The notes: generated by a model not told the origin, from the sequence alone. Positions 1 to 6,365 are shown, counted from the stretch's first letter. The stretch is 8,384 nt of DNA from Candidatus Woesearchaeota archaeon (GCA_018221165.1 JAAOYD010000073.1:1-8384), one strand, 5' to 3'. Numbers and translations are program-made.

Positions 1-83
1 CCTGGACGCAGCTTGAAACAGTACAACCTGTCGATGAGTTCTTGAAAGGTAAGCGGTCGCAGATTCTCCCTGTGTGGGGTTAA
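1..83 (+). CDS. 3' end of an unidentified protein (partial)
   Basis: An open frame runs from base 3 (first full codon TGG) to a TAA stop at 81-83, giving 26 residues that end in RSQILPVWG. The rest of the gene lies left of the window. Support is modest: the frame is open throughout, and its stop meets the stop of the - strand gene in a shared TTAA (80-83). The same tail-to-tail arrangement occurs at 5359-5362. The piece is too short to recognise a family. It could be a chance open frame, since only 27 codons are visible. Confidence 0.5.
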   Translation, partial: WTQLETVQPVDEFLKGKRSQILPVWG

Positions 84-1249
84 CTGAAGAAGCCAGTGGT
101 GTTGAGCGTCTTGTTCTCAAGCCCTTCAATTCGCTTGAGGTCATTGCATAGACGAAGTGATTCTTCTTCTTGGAGTTTCTCGCAGAGCTCATAGTCGCCT
201 TCGAGAGCGAAGCTGAGGTAGCAGTTGTCGCGCATTCCTGTTGAGGTCATGGCTGCGCAGTGGCTGGATTGCCGGTCTTCACCGACGATGCGGTTGAGGC
301 AGTCATCTCTTGCTGCTTGGTTACGGATGCCAAGACAGAATCCTTCAGCGCTTGCGCTGTCACCGCTTCTCGCCGCGCGGAACGCGTCATCGCTGGCGGT
401 ATCAGGGTTGTCGCTAATGATAATTGGTGGTTGTTCTTTCGGCACCACGACTGGTTCTGGTTCTTCCGGAACTTCTTCCGGTGTTTCGCTGATGGTGATG
501 GTGCGTGCGGCGGTTGCAGTGTCGTCGCCACCATAGGCAGCAGTAACACTCAACTCGTATGAACCAACCGGTAATTCTGCACTTGGCACGGTTTGGCTGT
601 CTTCAAACGTCGTTGAGACGGCCTTTGTGACCCGTTCACTCCATAAGCGCGTTCCTTTCGTATCATAGAGTTCGTAGGTGAGTTCGACGTCGTATCTTTC
701 TGCGGAACCCATGTTTGTAACGCTCGCTGTCGCGTGGATAGTATTTCCTGGTTCAACAGCCGCTGCGTCGAGCGTCAATGCGAGGTCGAGAAGACGTGTT
801 TGTTCGTTGACTGGACTAGATGGAGTGACCATATTCCCTTTGAGGAGGAGAAAGCCGTAGGCGATACCTGCTACGACGATGAGAATGAAGAGTATCTTGA
901 TGACTGTGGCTGCGGGGATGTGGTGTTCGACGCGTTGGGTCCCTGTTGCTTTCCTAATGGCTTTATCTATATCTTTTGCGTTGTAGCCGTCTGCAAGGAG
1001 TGTACTTTTGAGGTCTTCTGTGCCGTAGCCTTGCGCTAGGTAGGTGCGAATGTAGCTCGCCAGCTGGTCAGAGGTGCTCGTTTTTACTTTCTTCGGTGCT
1101 TTCTCTTTCGGTTCGTAACTGATGGAGGTAAACGCGGTGTCGATGAGGCTCAGGGGGTAGTTTTGCTGTTGGAGATAGGTGCGTACTTGCGCTTCAGAAT
1201 AGCCTTGTTGCAGCAAGTTACTAATATACTCTGCAAGAGAATCACTCAC
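80..1249 (-). CDS. single-pass surface protein: UBA-like repeats, TM helix, Ig-like domain, paired-Cys repeats
   Basis: The 389-residue protein starts at GTG (1247-1249), chosen because AGGTGA (1256-1261) lies 6 bases upstream and the first repeat begins at residue 4. Residues 4-40 and 62-98 are two copies of a helical repeat of the form L-x2-YI-x4-L-x-QGY-x11-Y-x4-ID-x-A, resembling UBA-like helical domains. One membrane helix spans about 113-136. Residues about 150-253 look like a beta-sandwich (CARDB/Ig-like) domain, followed by a Pro/Glu linker (255-275). The C-terminal part has six cysteines (305, 317, 331, 343, 356, 368) in three regular C-x11-C pairs. Two N-glycosylation sequons, NKT (379-381) and NTT (383-385), lie at the tail. 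The inferred topology is repeats inside and the rest outside. I recall similar N-terminal repeats from CPR and DPANN membrane proteins. The exact function is unknown; a sensor or cell-surface interaction role is a guess. Confidence 0.85.
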   Translation of the reverse strand: MSDSLAEYISNLLQQGYSEAQVRTYLQQQNYPLSLIDTAFTSISYEPKEKAPKKVKTSTSDQLASYIRTYLAQGYGTEDLKSTLLADGYNAKDIDKAIRKATGTQRVEHHIPAATVIKILFILIVVAGIAYGFLLLKGNMVTPSSPVNEQTRLLDLALTLDAAAVEPGNTIHATASVTNMGSAERYDVELTYELYDTKGTRLWSERVTKAVSTTFEDSQTVPSAELPVGSYELSVTAAYGGDDTATAARTITISETPEEVPEEPEPVVVPKEQPPIIISDNPDTASDDAFRAARSGDSASAEGFCLGIRNQAARDDCLNRIVGEDRQSSHCAAMTSTGMRDNCYLSFALEGDYELCEKLQEEESLRLCNDLKRIEGLENKTLNTTGFFS

Positions 1250-1255
1250 CCCATC

Positions 1256-1261
1256 TCACCT
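1256..1261 (-). promoter_or_regulatory. Shine-Dalgarno AGGTGA deciding a GTG start
   Basis: AGGTGA lies 6 bases before the GTG at 1247-1249. The same hexamer precedes the genes starting at 2057 and 2244. A nearby ATG (1252-1254) is out of frame and meets a stop after two codons, so GTG is the best start. Confidence 0.65.
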
Positions 1262-1282
1262 GTGATAAGAAGAAAGAAGGAT

Positions 1283-1291
1283 GTTTAAAAA
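1283..1291 (-). promoter_or_regulatory. TATA-like box for the surface-protein gene
   Basis: On the - strand this reads TTTTTAAAC, centred about 39 bases upstream of the GTG start. A transcript starting about 25 bases downstream would have a short leader containing the AGGTGA. The same 49-base gap is T-rich on the - strand and may also terminate the upstream gene, so read-through from 2057 is possible. Confidence 0.45.
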
Positions 1292-1298
1292 GGTTGTT

Positions 1299-2057
1299 CT
1301 ATGAGCCAGGTTTATATTCATGCTCCGCTTTGCTTTCTTTGCCATGCGATGAATAATTCTTGGCGAATTCATTGATTTGTGCAGATGCATAGCTTATTGC
1401 TTGAGGGACTATGTTGTGGTATGTCGTCATGTCCATCATCTCTCCAGTGTCCCGTTCGGCTATTGCAGCTATCAGAGCCGCGAGTTGTTTTCGTTTGCCT
1501 TCATCTTTTGAATAGCCGGCGAAGATGCCATCGGCCCTGCGCATGATGATGCTTGTGTGGGTTGCCCTCAGCCCTGCCTTTAGGATGTTTAGGGTCTCTC
1601 TGTCCGGATTCTTTCCTTCTTCGGGGTTGATGAAATTGTAGAATTTCTTCCTAGCTTCGTCCATAGCCTGGTCTGGCTTGACCTTGCCGCCGGAACGTGC
1701 AGCGAGGCCCATAGCGATGTAGTTGATAATCCTGCCCTCAGCATTCGGGTCGTTTGGTCCAATCTCTTGGTATTCGTCGTGCTTGACGAAATCTGCTAGG
1801 TCGTTCGCGTAGCCAACGATGCCGTCAAGGCTGCCCTTGTACTCTTTCATCCCGACATCATTCTCGTGAGTTTTATACTTATTGTCCAGCGCTTCGAGAT
1901 GGTGGGAAGTCTCCCATTTAGCGCGCGAGAAGTCTTTCCTGACGTCCTCATCAATCTTGATTGGGTCAGCGCCTTCCTCATTTGGGAGAAAGTCCTGTGG
2001 GAGTTGTGAGACTGAGCGTTCGATGCGGTCTTCGAGCTTCATTTTGCGACGGGCCAT
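1299..2057 (-). CDS. unrecognised soluble helical protein
   Basis: I do not recognise this 252-residue protein. The ATG is supported by AGGTGA (2065-2070) 7 bases upstream. It has no signal peptide or membrane segment and contains no cysteine. The N-terminus is basic (ARRKMKLEDR). Residues 20-75 are charged and probably partly disordered. The remainder (about 75-235) looks mainly helical, with a hydrophobic helix at 187-202 (QLAALIAAIAER within it). The tail (236-252) is polar. Its start is separated by 186 bases from the divergent nucleotidyltransferase-fold gene, so the two could be co-regulated, but each has its own TATA-like box. It is 49 bases upstream of the surface-protein gene on the same strand, and a loose operon with that gene is possible. 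Coding status looks good (length, RBS, promoter); function is unknown. Confidence 0.8.
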   Translation of the reverse strand: MARRKMKLEDRIERSVSQLPQDFLPNEEGADPIKIDEDVRKDFSRAKWETSHHLEALDNKYKTHENDVGMKEYKGSLDGIVGYANDLADFVKHDEYQEIGPNDPNAEGRIINYIAMGLAARSGGKVKPDQAMDEARKKFYNFINPEEGKNPDRETLNILKAGLRATHTSIIMRRADGIFAGYSKDEGKRKQLAALIAAIAERDTGEMMDMTTYHNIVPQAISYASAQINEFAKNYSSHGKESKAEHEYKPGS

Positions 2058-2064
2058 ACGTATG

Positions 2065-2070
2065 TCACCT
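2065..2070 (-). promoter_or_regulatory. Shine-Dalgarno AGGTGA
   Basis: AGGTGA sits 7 bases before the ATG at 2057 on the - strand. It supports this start codon for the unrecognised protein. Confidence 0.65.
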
Positions 2071-2104
2071 GTAATATTGATACTTTTCTAAAGTGGTCCT
2101 TTTT

Positions 2105-2112
2105 TTTATAAA
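2105..2112 (-). promoter_or_regulatory. TATA box (TTTATAAA) for the unrecognised gene
   Basis: TTTATAAA is an excellent archaeal TATA element, centred 51 bases upstream of the ATG at 2057. That distance allows a leader of about 25 bases carrying the Shine-Dalgarno sequence. The octamer is palindromic, so strand is assigned from its distance to the start codon. The rest of the 2058-2243 spacer holds the opposing promoter and no gene. Confidence 0.6.
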
Positions 2113-2200
2113 TGTTTCTCTTCCATGCGCTCGGATACTCTCTCGCCGTTCTTTCAATTTCTCTGTAAGAAGCTTTTTAAACTCTCTTCCGGTCCTGTGC

Positions 2201-2208
2201 TTTAAAAG
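2201..2208 (+). promoter_or_regulatory. TATA-like box for the nucleotidyltransferase-fold gene
   Basis: TTTAAAAG is centred about 40 bases upstream of the ATG at 2244, which predicts a short leader holding AGGTGA (2231-2236). A second candidate, TTTTTAAAC at 2174-2182, would give a longer leader of roughly 40 bases. The sequence alone does not decide between them. Confidence 0.45.
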
Positions 2209-2230
2209 AGGACATGATTATTCTCCCACA

Positions 2231-2236
2231 AGGTGA
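2231..2236 (+). promoter_or_regulatory. Shine-Dalgarno AGGTGA deciding the start at 2244
   Basis: AGGTGA is 7 bases before the ATG at 2244, whereas an in-frame ATG at 2214 has no such element. Starting at 2244 gives a typical lysine-rich N-terminus (MAKKAPKKN). Starting at 2214 would add ten residues that read like translated leader. Confidence 0.7.
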
Positions 2237-2243
2237 TACTCAC

Positions 2244-4067
2244 ATGGCGAAAAAGGCTCCGAAGAAGAATTCTCAACCAAAAGGTGTAGAAGCTACGCTG
2301 CCAAGCACAGAACAGCTCAGCAACGAAGCTGCGAAGAGCCTTGAGAAAATTAAAGGCACACTTGACAAGTTCGCCAAGAAAGTCCGCGTCAAGTACGAGG
2401 ACTACACCATGGGTATCGCCCTTCTGCCTCCTGCGAAGGAGTCGGAACTCAAAGACAAGATAAACGTCCTCGTCCTCATGGATGATTCTGATTCTACGAA
2501 GATGAGTAAGGTTGAGTTGCAGCAAAAGCTCCAGAACCTTGTCATGGAACAGGCACAGGCTGTTGACAAGAACCTTAATCCCGAAGTCCTCCTGTTGAGC
2601 GAGCTCTGGCAGGCGTGCTACGACGCCAAATACGATTTGTTGCAGATGATTGCCATGGCCGCTCCGGTCTTTGACAAGGGTATGCTTGCCGCGGTGAAAA
2701 TCGCGGAGATTCACAAGACCATGGTGCTCAAGAAGTTCGAGAAGTACATCGTTTCCTATGTCCTTGCAGGCAGCTTGACCCAAGGTCGCGCCACGCCGGA
2801 AAGCGACATCGACGTGTTCATCGTCATCGATGATACTGATGTGAAGAAGATGACGAGGGTGGAACTGAAGGACAAGCTCCGTGCCATCATTGTCGGTATG
2901 GGTATTGACGCTGGCAACATGACTGGTATCAAGAACAAACTCAACATCCAAGTCTATATCATGACTGATTTCTGGGACAACATCAAAGAGGCAAACCCGA
3001 TTATTTTTACTTTCCTCCGCGATGGCATCCCGTTCTATGACCGCGGCATCTTCATGCCATGGAAACAGCTGCTCAAGATGGGCAAGGTCAAGCCTTCTCC
3101 GGAAGCGATTGACATGTATAAGAGCACGGGCGACCAGATGCTCCAGCGCATGAAGTTCAAGTTGAACGAAGTCGCGATGGAGGATGCGTTCTGGGCTACG
3201 TTCACGCCGAGCCAAGCGGCTATCATGCTCTATGGGCTTCCGCCGCCCACGCCAAAGGAGACGCCAGAAGTCATGCGCGAGGTGTTCGTGAAGAAGGAGA
3301 AGCTCCTCGAGGACGAGTATGTCAAGATGCTTGAGCGCATCCTCAAAGTGCGCAAGGATATGGAGCACTTTGTCAAGAAGGATGTTTCTGGCAAGGAGCT
3401 CGATGAGATTGTTGATATGGTGGACAAGTACCTCAAGCGGCTGGGTAAGCTCTTTGAGCAGATTACTGAAGTGAAGGAGAAGGCGGATGTCATGCATGTT
3501 TGGGAATCCACCGTAACCGTTGTCAGGGACATTCTCAAAATTGAGGGTATTGAGAAAGTAAGTGATGAGGCGATGGTTAAGATTTTCGAGAGCGAAGTCG
3601 TACACAATGGTATCATCCCTGAGAAGTACCTCCGAATCCTCAAAGATGTCGAGAAGGCCAAGAAGGACTATGACAAGGGCAAGCTCACCATGCCCGAAGC
3701 GCACAAGGTCAAGAAGGACTCCCGCGAACTCCTCAAGTTCATGGTGGAGCATATCCAGCGCAAGCGTGGCCGTGAGCTTGAGCGCGCTAAGATTCGCGTG
3801 AAGCACGGCAAGAAATTTGGCGAGATTCTACTTATGGAGAAGCAAGCGTTTATCACGCACGATATTGATGCCGAGCAGCGTGAAATCACCAAAGCGCCGA
3901 TTAATGCTAATGGCTCGTTAGGGCAGATTACCGCTTCGAACTTGGAAGAGCTTGAGCATGCGCTCGCTAACCTGAAGATTCCACACAAAGCGTTCATCAA
4001 GGAACCTATCTTTGAGGATCTCAAAGGCATCTTTGGCAAGGATGTCGAGATATTGGTGAACTTCTAG
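2244..4067 (+). CDS. tandem nucleotidyltransferase-fold protein with helical and C-terminal alpha/beta regions
   Basis: The 607-residue protein, numbered from the ATG at 2244, has a basic disordered N-terminus (1-25). Two pol-beta-type nucleotidyltransferase (NT) folds follow. Copy 2 (about 166-279) has the family signature GS (176-177), G181 and SDID (187-190), so D188 and D190 are the expected metal ligands. Copy 1 (about 51-157) aligns along its length: INVLVLMDDSD (73-83) matches IDVFIVIDDTD (189-199), and V-x-L-L-L-S-E-L-W (residues 115-122) matches a copy 2 segment ending D-F-W. Copy 1 lacks the GS motif and the two aspartates. Residues about 285-480 are charged helices, probably coiled coil. 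Residues about 480-607 end in a small alpha/beta region. NT-fold proteins transfer nucleotides to RNA, protein or small molecules; the substrate here cannot be told. There is no membrane segment, so it should be cytoplasmic. Similar large NT proteins occur in DPANN genomes, as I recall. mgtE downstream has its own promoter. Confidence 0.88.
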   Translation: MAKKAPKKNSQPKGVEATLPSTEQLSNEAAKSLEKIKGTLDKFAKKVRVKYEDYTMGIALLPPAKESELKDKINVLVLMDDSDSTKMSKVELQQKLQNLVMEQAQAVDKNLNPEVLLLSELWQACYDAKYDLLQMIAMAAPVFDKGMLAAVKIAEIHKTMVLKKFEKYIVSYVLAGSLTQGRATPESDIDVFIVIDDTDVKKMTRVELKDKLRAIIVGMGIDAGNMTGIKNKLNIQVYIMTDFWDNIKEANPIIFTFLRDGIPFYDRGIFMPWKQLLKMGKVKPSPEAIDMYKSTGDQMLQRMKFKLNEVAMEDAFWATFTPSQAAIMLYGLPPPTPKETPEVMREVFVKKEKLLEDEYVKMLERILKVRKDMEHFVKKDVSGKELDEIVDMVDKYLKRLGKLFEQITEVKEKADVMHVWESTVTVVRDILKIEGIEKVSDEAMVKIFESEVVHNGIIPEKYLRILKDVEKAKKDYDKGKLTMPEAHKVKKDSRELLKFMVEHIQRKRGRELERAKIRVKHGKKFGEILLMEKQAFITHDIDAEQREITKAPINANGSLGQITASNLEELEHALANLKIPHKAFIKEPIFEDLKGIFGKDVEILVNF

Positions 4068-4077
4068 ACCAATACTG

Positions 4078-4084
4078 TTAAAAA
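4078..4084 (+). promoter_or_regulatory. TATA-like box for mgtE
   Basis: TTAAAAA is centred 31 bases upstream of the ATG at 4112. There is no Shine-Dalgarno sequence between them, so the transcript is probably leaderless or nearly so. Confidence 0.45.
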
Positions 4085-4102
4085 CCCTTTTTCCTGTTTT
4101 CT
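4085..4102 (+). terminator. T-rich tract after the nucleotidyltransferase gene
   Basis: Eighteen to 35 bases after the TAG at 4065-4067 the + strand carries two T runs (CCCTTTTTCCTGTTTTCTG). Archaeal polymerase terminates at such U-rich stretches without needing a hairpin. It lies between the TATA-like box and the start of mgtE. Confidence 0.4.
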
Positions 4103-4111
4103 GTCTTGAAG

Positions 4112-5362
4112 ATGGTGAGTGGTGAGATTCGTTCTATTCTGAGCCAGATGCCTACAGGCACGCGGAGCCGTGTCCGATTCTTCAAGGCGTTGCCGCAGAA
4201 CAAGCGTGGACCGGTCCTGCTCGGCATGAGTGAGAGTCAACAGACGAGTACTCTACTCCACCTGCACAACACTGAGATTATCGGCATCCTTCACTACCTT
4301 GACCCTGACGAGGCGACAGACATCCTGCATAATGTTTCACATCACCGACGCGCTTCGATTCTCGAGCAGCTCGGTGGTGACATCAGGAGCAAGGTCGAGT
4401 TCCTCCTCAAGTTCAACCCGAAATCAGCGGCAGGTATGATGAGCCTTGATTACATTCAGGTTGAGATTAAGGCGACGTTCAAAGATGTCTCAAAGATTAT
4501 TCAGCGTCACGAAAAGCGCACTGGCAAGTTTCCCAGCGTGCTCGTCGTCCAAGAAGGCTTCCTAGTCGGCGAACTGCCTGGTCACTATCTCATTCTAAGG
4601 AAGGGCGGTGATAAGATATCAGAGCATATTCGAAAGGTGCCCCATGTTCGTTTCGATGCGAATCAAAAGCAAGTCATTCGTATCTTCAAGGATCATCCCC
4701 ATGACAAGATTGTTGTGTTGGACGACGAGAGTAGTATTCTCGGAATCATCTACAGTGATGACATCCTGCGGCTGATGGAGAACCAGGAGGCGAACACGCT
4801 CGCGGACTTCGCCGGTGTCTCACAGGAAGAGGACATTCTGGACAATGCGTTCGCGAAGGTACGGAATCGCTACAAGTGGCTCATCATCAATCTCGCAACT
4901 TCGTTCATCGCCGCGTTCATCGTCGCGATGTTCGTGGAAACGCTTACCGAGTTCGTTCTCTTGGCTGCCTATATGCCAATCGTCGCTGCCATGGGCGGCA
5001 GTGCTGGCACGCAGACTTTAGCGGTTGTGGTACGTGGCATGGCGTTGCACGAAGTGAAACCTGAGACTGCGCGTCGCATTATCTTCGCGGAGATGACTGC
5101 TGGTGCGATGAACGGGCTCATCATTGGCGCAATCGTTGCCGTAGTTGCGATTCTCTGGAACAAGAGTCCTTGGCTCGGCGCGGTGCTCGGTGTGGCGATG
5201 TTCTTCAATCTTCTCTTCGCAGCTGTGTTCGGCGCGACGATACCGCAAATCATGAAGAAACTCGGAAAGGATCCTGCGACGAGCGCGACTATCTTTATCA
5301 CGACCTGCACTGACATCTGTGGCTTCTTCGTCTTCCTCTATCTTGCGAGCATAGTGCTCTAA
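4112..5362 (+). CDS. mgtE: magnesium transporter MgtE
   Basis: This 416-residue MgtE-family Mg2+ channel has the standard order. A cytoplasmic helical MgtE_N domain spans about 5-105, with the repeat-like segments LDPDEATDIL and LKFNPKSAAGMMS. A CBS pair spans about 112-228, ending in ILGIIYSDDILRLM. Five membrane helices then run from about 256 to 416. Two pore signatures are clear: PIVAAMGGSAGTQTL (289-303) and DPATSA followed by TTCTDICGFF (397-406). D401 corresponds to the aspartate that selects Mg2+ in characterised MgtE. It acts at the cell membrane; in the family the N and CBS domains gate the pore by sensing Mg2+. The protein is somewhat shorter than the usual ~450 residues. I chose the ATG at 4112 because the TATA-like box fits a leaderless start there; an in-frame TTG at 4106 would add two residues. 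Its TAA shares bases with the stop of the convergent AMMECR1 gene. Confidence 0.96.
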   Translation: MVSGEIRSILSQMPTGTRSRVRFFKALPQNKRGPVLLGMSESQQTSTLLHLHNTEIIGILHYLDPDEATDILHNVSHHRRASILEQLGGDIRSKVEFLLKFNPKSAAGMMSLDYIQVEIKATFKDVSKIIQRHEKRTGKFPSVLVVQEGFLVGELPGHYLILRKGGDKISEHIRKVPHVRFDANQKQVIRIFKDHPHDKIVVLDDESSILGIIYSDDILRLMENQEANTLADFAGVSQEEDILDNAFAKVRNRYKWLIINLATSFIAAFIVAMFVETLTEFVLLAAYMPIVAAMGGSAGTQTLAVVVRGMALHEVKPETARRIIFAEMTAGAMNGLIIGAIVAVVAILWNKSPWLGAVLGVAMFFNLLFAAVFGATIPQIMKKLGKDPATSATIFITTCTDICGFFVFLYLASIVL

Positions 5363-5910
5363 TCTTCGCACTTGACTTTTGCCTGAAAGGCATCGATGCG
5401 TGTTTCTTTCTTTTTCCACGCGTCTTTCGGCAGGCCTGCTTTGAGGCAGAGATGTTCAAGATATGTTTCGATGTTCCAGCCGTACTCTGTTGGAACTTGT
5501 GGGAGTAATAATCCTGTTCTGTAGCCTTGCTTGATGATGAGTCCGTCACGACCGACCTTGATTTTCTTGAGGTATTCTTCTGATTTTTTCACCTTCACTT
5601 CTTCTGGTTCGGTGAGAACGCTGACTTCTATCCTGATGGCGCCGAGTTCTTCAGGCTCGAGTCTTGGGAATCGTGGGTCATCGAAGGCCGCGGCTCTTGC
5701 TGCGTGGACAACTCCTTTATAGACTGGTTGCTCGCAGGTGATGTAGCCGATGCAACCGCGGAGTTCACCGTCTTTGGTGAGGGTGACGAACACACCGTGG
5801 TGCTCTGAGAATTGCTTATAGGGGTCGAGATTAAAATCTTTCTTGGTCATAGCGCTCTCTATGGCTGCGCGTGCCAGCTTGACCAGTAGTCTACAGTCTT
5901 TACCCCCCAT
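5359..5910 (-). CDS. amrA: AMMECR1-domain protein (AmmeMemoRadiSam protein A-like)
   Basis: This 183-residue protein is full length for the archaeal AMMECR1 family. The hallmark LRGCIG is at 50-55, followed by the conserved stretches DPRFPRLEPEELG (78-90), IEVSVLTEPEEV (94-105) and GLLLPQVPTEYGW (133-145). It should be a soluble cytoplasmic alpha/beta protein. In many archaea and bacteria the domain is encoded with a MEMO1-like protein and a radical SAM enzyme, but neither partner is in this window. The biochemical activity of the family is not settled; the invariant Cys (C53) in LRGCIG is a candidate functional residue. A GGAG lies 13 bases before the ATG, too far for a good ribosome site, and a TATA box sits 28 bases upstream, so a leaderless start is likelier. 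Its TAG overlaps the mgtE stop by four bases, tail to tail. Confidence 0.93.
   Translation of the reverse strand: MGGKDCRLLVKLARAAIESAMTKKDFNLDPYKQFSEHHGVFVTLTKDGELRGCIGYITCEQPVYKGVVHAARAAAFDDPRFPRLEPEELGAIRIEVSVLTEPEEVKVKKSEEYLKKIKVGRDGLIIKQGYRTGLLLPQVPTEYGWNIETYLEHLCLKAGLPKDAWKKKETRIDAFQAKVKCED
5399..5417 (+). terminator. possible T-rich terminator for mgtE inside the opposing gene
   Basis: About 40 bases past the mgtE stop the + strand has a run of T and C (GTTTCTTTCTTTTTCC) flanked by GCGTG and CACGC, which could pair around it. U-rich RNA of this kind can stop archaeal polymerase. It lies within the - strand AMMECR1 coding sequence, where it encodes a Lys-rich stretch, so it may be only codon content. 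Confidence 0.25.
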
Positions 5911-5933
5911 GCTACATATGTTTCTCCGGAATT

Positions 5934-5942
5934 TATTTAAAT
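5934..5942 (-). promoter_or_regulatory. TATA box for the AMMECR1 gene
   Basis: The A/T-rich block 5931-5945 contains TATTTAAAT, centred about 28 bases upstream of the ATG at 5910 on the - strand. This is the spacing expected for a leaderless archaeal mRNA. Confidence 0.55.
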
Positions 5943-6000
5943 ATTGTGTAATGAATTAGAAATGACTAAAACTATTAATCAAAGATAGAATAAAATTAGT

Positions 6001-6014
6001 ATAGCTAGTGCTAT
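6001..6014. repeat. short inverted repeat in the spacer after rpoL
   Basis: ATAGC TAGT GCTAT forms a 5-bp stem with a 4-base loop, 21 bases beyond the rpoL stop. The surrounding 124-base spacer (5911-6034) is strongly A/T-rich and has no gene. The - strand after the hairpin carries a short T run, so it might mark the rpoL transcript end. A stem this short can occur by chance. Confidence 0.25.
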
Positions 6015-6034
6015 TTTATCACTACCGAGAATAT

Positions 6035-6304
6035 TTAGACTTTTGCCAGCGCGGTGCCGAAGGCTTTGAAGTCCTTCTTCACTTTGCCAATAGCGGTGAT
6101 GAGTGCTTTGTCAGCGTCCTTGCTCTTGGTTTCAATGATGAACTTCGGGACTGCCAGGAGTGGGTGTTTGATGGTGTATGTGGCGACCTTAACATCACTA
6201 TCTTCCCACAGCGCCACCTTCAGAGCGTTGCAGAGCGTGTGATCAGCGCCTTCTAGCTCGAAGATGAGGCGGTTTTTCTTCTTCTCGAGAATGTTGAGTT
6301 CCAT
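6035..6304 (-). CDS. rpoL: DNA-directed RNA polymerase subunit L (Rpo11)
   Basis: This 89-residue protein is the full expected length of archaeal Rpo11/RpoL. It shows the family features: an N-terminal strand (MELNILEKKKNRLIFELEG), then EGADHTLCNAL (18-28), the central HPL (47-49) with P53, and a long C-terminal amphipathic helix. In the enzyme it pairs with Rpo3 to form the assembly platform equivalent to the bacterial alpha dimer (eukaryotic RPB11/RPB3). This is the best marker that the DNA is archaeal. There is no Shine-Dalgarno sequence; the TATA box 27 bases upstream indicates a leaderless mRNA. It is divergent from the NDH-2 gene across 91 bases. The gene stands alone here, without the translation or transcription genes that often accompany it. 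Confidence 0.95.
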   Translation of the reverse strand: MELNILEKKKNRLIFELEGADHTLCNALKVALWEDSDVKVATYTIKHPLLAVPKFIIETKSKDADKALITAIGKVKKDFKAFGTALAKV

Positions 6305-6327
6305 CGACGCGCGAGAACAGTAGGGGG

Positions 6328-6335
6328 TTTATAAA
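6328..6335 (-). promoter_or_regulatory. TATA box (TTTATAAA) for rpoL
   Basis: TTTATAAA is centred 27 bases upstream of the rpoL ATG on the - strand, matching leaderless initiation. It shares the 6305-6395 divergent region with the ndh promoter. Confidence 0.65.
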
Positions 6336-6365
6336 GGTTGCTCTTACTATACCTCCAACATCACT

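Noticed and set aside
247..562. Several 100-codon frames on both strands over the surface-protein gene
   Set aside because: They overlap a gene with clear domain structure, have no RBS and no recognisable protein features.
2214..2243. Upstream ATG start for the NT-fold gene
   Set aside because: It lacks a ribosome site and would place AGGTGA inside the coding sequence. The ATG at 2244 is correctly spaced from AGGTGA.
2202..3806. A 534-codon open frame on the - strand, antisense to the NT-fold gene
   Set aside because: It is unusually long, but its translation is rich in Leu, His, Asp and Glu with no domain, as expected from the complement of a Lys/Glu-rich gene with G/C third positions. The + strand frame has the RBS, promoter and recognisable motifs.
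1299..4067. HEPN-MNT type toxin-antitoxin pair made of the orphan protein and the NT protein
   Set aside because: The orphan has one R-x6-H (R45, H52), but it sits in a poorly structured N-terminal part, not in a HEPN-like helix bundle. The genes are divergent and both are far larger than typical MNT/HEPN partners.
5911..6034. A small gene or RNA in the A/T-rich spacer between the AMMECR1 gene and rpoL
   Set aside because: Only 124 bases, with stops in the frames I examined and just one 5-bp hairpin. The AMMECR1 promoter and the rpoL 3' region account for it.
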